NCBI GenBank assembly: GCA_022749755.1
Contig: CM040442.1
Location: 2,010,663 to 2,074,662 of the forward strand
DNA length: 64,000 bases
DNA from: Azadirachta indica
Lineage: Eukaryota > Streptophyta > Magnoliopsida > Sapindales > Meliaceae
Reading direction: 5' to 3'
Shown here: positions 60,690-64,000 of the stretch, in pieces
Layout of the letters: every line of letters begins with the position of its first letter
How positions within the stretch are numbered: the first letter of the stretch is position 1
The notes under the pieces: generated by a model
Told to the model about the DNA's origin: nothing
Seen by the model: the letters and a program-made list of their open reading frames with translations, nothing else
Databases searched by the model: none
Position numbers and translations under genes: made by a program

Positions 60690-62590
60690 ATAGGAGTAAT
60701 TACGTAAAGTTAACTTGTAAAATTGCGATTTTTAATCCTCCAAATATAATCTAAAGTATATTTATGCTAAATTCTAGGACCGTCAATGTATCTATCTCTA
60801 GTTTTTGCTAACTATTTAACTACTATCTAATATTGATTTAAGTATCATATTTAGTCAAATATCATCTATAATGCTTTCTTACTCATTAGGAAAATGAAAT
60901 TATCAAAAATAGTTATCACTAGGTGTGATAATTTAGAACACGATACAATTATTCAACACAAATTTGATACTAATGAACGGATTTGGATTTGAAAATTTTA
61001 ATATGAGTAACAATTGTGTTATATTCACATCAAATTGTTAATAATCATATTGTGTTCGTGTTTAATCTTCCTAACTAGTTTATTGACCGTAAATGTATCT
61101 GTCTCTAGTTCTTACTAATTATTTAATTGCTATCTAATATTGATTTAAGTATCACATTTAGTCAAATATCATCTGTAATTCATTATTGCTCATTAGGAAA
61201 ATGAAATTATCAAAAATAGTTATCACTAAGTGTGATAATTTGGAGAATGACAAAATTGCTCGACGCAAATTCAATACTATTAAGCAGAATTGGATTTAAA
61301 AAATTTGATACGGATAATAATTGTGTCATCTTCACATCAAATTATTAATAATTGTATCATATTTGCGTTTAATCTTTCAAACTAGTTTATACATTTAAAA
61401 CACGATTAATTATATTATGCCTAAATGAATAATCGTATATAGACTCAAGTCTTAAATGAATAATCGTGCCTAAATAAATCAAATAGTAAACGAAAACTGG
61501 TTCTTAAATGAATCAAGTTTTAAATGAATAATTGTGTATATATCAATAGGTTGTATTTATATTTAAAAAAATTGACACGAATAGTAAACAAATTATATTC
61601 ATGTCACATGAACAATAAATGAATTGAGTTCATGTTGCTCAAGATACGCTTTGTTTATCCAAATTGCCACCAGCACTACTTATTATATTTTGGGACCAAA
61701 TTTTTTTGTAAAATAAGTGCATTCATATAGGAGTAATTATGTAAAGTTAACGTGTAACATCGCAATATTTAATTCTCCATATATAATCTAAAATATATTT
61801 ATACTAAATTATAGGACCACCAATATATCTATCTCTAATTCTTACTAATATTTAACTACTATCTAATATTGTTTTAAGTATTATATTTTGTCAAATATCA
61901 TCTTTAATTCTTTATTGCTCATTAGAAAAATGAAATTATCAAAAATAGTTATCACTAGGTGTGATAATTTTGAACATGACACAATTATTCGATAAAAATT
62001 CGATACTCTTAAATGGACTTGGATTTGAAAAATTTGAAAAATTTGACACAAATGATAATTGCGTGATCTTCACATTAAATTATTAATAATCGTGTCGTAT
62101 TCGTGTTTGATCTTCTTAACTAGTTTATTCATTTAAGACATGATTAATTATATTATGCCCAAACAAATTTTTGTATGTAAACAAATCGAGTCTCAAATGA
62201 ACGATCATACCTAAATGAATCGAGCCTAAATGATTCAAGTTTTAAATGATTTATCGTATCTATATAAACAGTTTGTATTAATGTTTGATCTTTCTAACTA
62301 ATTTATTCATTTAAGATAAAATTAATTATATTATACCTAAATGAATTATCGTATGTAAACAAATCGAATCTTAAATAAACGATTGTACCTAAATGAATTG
62401 AGTATTAAATGAATAGTTGAGCCTAAATAAATAATCGTATTTATATAAACGGTTGTATTTAGATTTAAAATAATCTGCAAAAATAGTAAACAAATCGTAT
62501 TCATGTCACATGAGAAATAACATGTTCACCAAAATACGATTTGTTTATGCAAATTGTCACCACCACTAGTTATCATATTTTGGGACCAAA
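60690..62590 (+). repeat. CYP-upstream repeat units, copies 2-4 in tandem
   Basis: The unit seen once at 52420-53125 is repeated here: starts at about 60690, 61080 (partial) and 61715, each with atctatctctagttcttact-like, aaaatgaaattatcaaaaat and gtgtc-rich parts. Full units end in aaattgccaccagcactact (about 61675) or aaattgtcaccaccactagt (about 62570). A further part duplication is present at 62270-62470. Confidence 0.7.
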
Positions 62591-63599
62591 TTTTTTTGTA
62601 AAATAATCCTATTCATTTAAGAGTAATTATATAAAGTTAATTTGTAACATCTCAATTTTTTATTCTCAACGTATTTGTAATCTAGTAAAGTTAATTAACT
62701 TGCAGCATCCTGAGCCTTGACACTCATGACTTATTTTCGATCTAATAAAGTTCGCTTGCAACATCTCAACTTTTTGCTTTCAGCATTACAAATTCTGTCA
62801 ACAAGTATTTATTTTGTATACTTAGCAATTAATTTGTCGAAATCAAAATAAATAAATAAATAAATAGATAATCTGTCAAATACGCAAGGCATTAAATCAT
62901 AATTAAAAATATAGAAAATCCTTTGTTTTTCTCATGCAATGAATTTGGAGATATAGTCAACTCTTTATCTTATTAAAGTAGCCATCTTATTTTTTGAATG
63001 ACAATAACTATGTCATCATAATAACACTCTATTTTTATTAATTGATTCTTGAAAGATAGTATTAATTCATGACTCTATTTAATTATATAAATAAATGCAT
63101 ATAATATAAAAGGTATTTATAATATATTTTAACATATAAATAGAGTCATGTTTATTATGGTTTTATTTTTAAAAGTAATTAAAATAAAGATATAATTAAC
63201 TTCTAAATTACATTTTTAAAATGATGAAAAGACACAAAACATATTTTTTAATTTTTAACTGTCATTGTAAGACATTGATATTATATTATTTTTGATCCGG
63301 GTCCCGTTGAATTCATCTATGCTAATTTGGGGTCTTCAATTTCCTTTTTGTTTCTGATTCCTTAACCGCCACATCCAATCACATCAGTACTGTCTTATAT
63401 ATATAAATATATATACACACACCAAATTAATGTAGGTATATATGATAATTATCAATTTCAATTATCATAATTTTTTAATGAGTTGATGTAATATCATGAT
63501 CTTTTGTCCGTTATCACCCCTAAAAATTGCAATATAAATTTGGCTATAACCATATCCAAAGCCATAGATTGAAAGAGTTGCAGTCTTTTTACAAACAAA
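62591..63599 (+). repeat. P450 upstream flank and promoter, copy 2
   Basis: Collinear with 53126-53980 and then directly with 56085-56179. The 54020-55880 stretch of copy 1 (MITE, AT-rich DNA and one promoter duplicate) is missing here. Confidence 0.8.
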
Positions 63600-63803
63600 A
63601 TGAGTTCATTAACGGATTTTTTAATATCCCACATTCTCCAATTTCCACCTTTCCTCTTCTTTTTCATTTTTATTAGATATTTTCAGAAATCTAGCGGCCA
63701 AGGCAAGGTTCCTTCAGGGCCAAAACCTCTGCCTATTATCGAAAACTTGCATCAGTTGACAGGTGGATTACCACATCATTTCTAACAAGATTATGTAAGA
63801 AAT
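63600..63803 (+). pseudogene. Second CYP71D-like P450, truncated
   Basis: Begins MSSLTDFLISHILQFP and keeps the hinge as VPSGPKPLP, with PPGP altered to PSGP. It runs in frame to a stop at 63783-63785 caused by a one-base loss, with DNA similarity to copy 1 continuing to about 63803. There it jumps to sequence equivalent to 59351 onward of the downstream flank. Relative to copy 1 about 2.95 kb is missing, including the rest of the P450. Non-functional. Confidence 0.9.
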
Positions 63804-63841
63804 AAAGTTTAATCTTTAGAAAAGAAACTAATGATACAAAC

Positions 63842-63947
63842 CTGAGTTAATTATGGGGTTTCCCGTTGCCTCAGGTTCAGATTCCTTGATGTAAGGAAAG
63901 TCCTTTTTTCCGACACAAGCTGCATGCTTAAAGCAACAACTTATCTC
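63842..63947 (-). pseudogene. Duplicate exon of the unidentified minus-strand gene
   Basis: Same 106-base exon as 59389-59494, with acceptor and donor kept, encoding EISCCFKHAACVGKKDFPYI and onward. Two replacements (Tyr to His, Met to Ile) and four silent changes. The last exon found in copy 1 is deleted here, as P450 coding sequence lies directly downstream on this strand. Sequence continues to the window edge. Confidence 0.55.
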
Positions 63948-64000
63948 CTGTAAATTTAAGGCCATAAGTTTGCTAACAGGTATAATTTATCCATTTTCTA

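Overview
The window is nuclear DNA of a flowering plant, most likely a eudicot; the gene families fit a woody rosid such as Citrus, but the species is inferred. It is very AT-rich, contains one 100-base assembly gap (30623-30722), and is mostly decayed transposable elements around two gene-family clusters. Only two genes look substantially complete: a coiled-coil NBS-LRR immune-receptor gene (14800-19641, +) and a CYP71D-like cytochrome P450 gene (56180-57841, +) that carries a one-base frameshift in an A run.

1-14.5 kb: relic of a Ty1/copia polyprotein (1-2612), then a 1-1.5 kb block present twice (3185-4800 and 6885-7680), MITE-like elements, and a dead copy of the NLR leader exon (about 8040-8173) in which the start ATG has become GTG. 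14.5-20.2 kb: the NLR gene. Its start codon lies in a leader exon with only seven coding bases, 1.75 kb upstream of the large exon. 20.5-30.6 kb: scattered parts of further NLR copies (leader exons at about 20525-20664 and 30500-30615, a 3' end at 27865-28045, two starts of the large exon at 28905-29185), broken up by a mitochondrial DNA insert with a tRNA-Glu relic, a GGTGGCAA-ended repeat and an internally deleted copia element with both LTRs (25160-27714).

30.7-36 kb: an unidentified decayed multi-exon sequence with an internal duplication, an LRR fragment of a different (RGA-type) NLR, and a minus-strand BAHD acyltransferase pseudogene. 37-43 kb: a nested transposon. A minus-strand element with about 400-bp direct terminal repeats is interrupted by a CACTA-like element (37775-40175) that carries exon-like host sequence, including an amidase (GatA-like) exon. 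43.8-45.8 kb: minus-strand copia relic. 45.8-54 kb: AT-rich repeats, including a roughly 2-kb element whose two ends are GGGC-rich.

54-64 kb: P450 region. The CYP71D-like gene, its upstream flank and part of its downstream flank are duplicated near the right edge. The second P450 copy (63600 onward) is cut after about 70 codons by a deletion of about 2.95 kb that fuses it to downstream flank. That flank carries a well-conserved exon of an unidentified minus-strand gene. No operons, CRISPR arrays or rRNA genes are seen. The main biological story is birth-and-death evolution of NLR and P450 clusters, with organelle DNA insertion, transposon nesting and gene-fragment capture.
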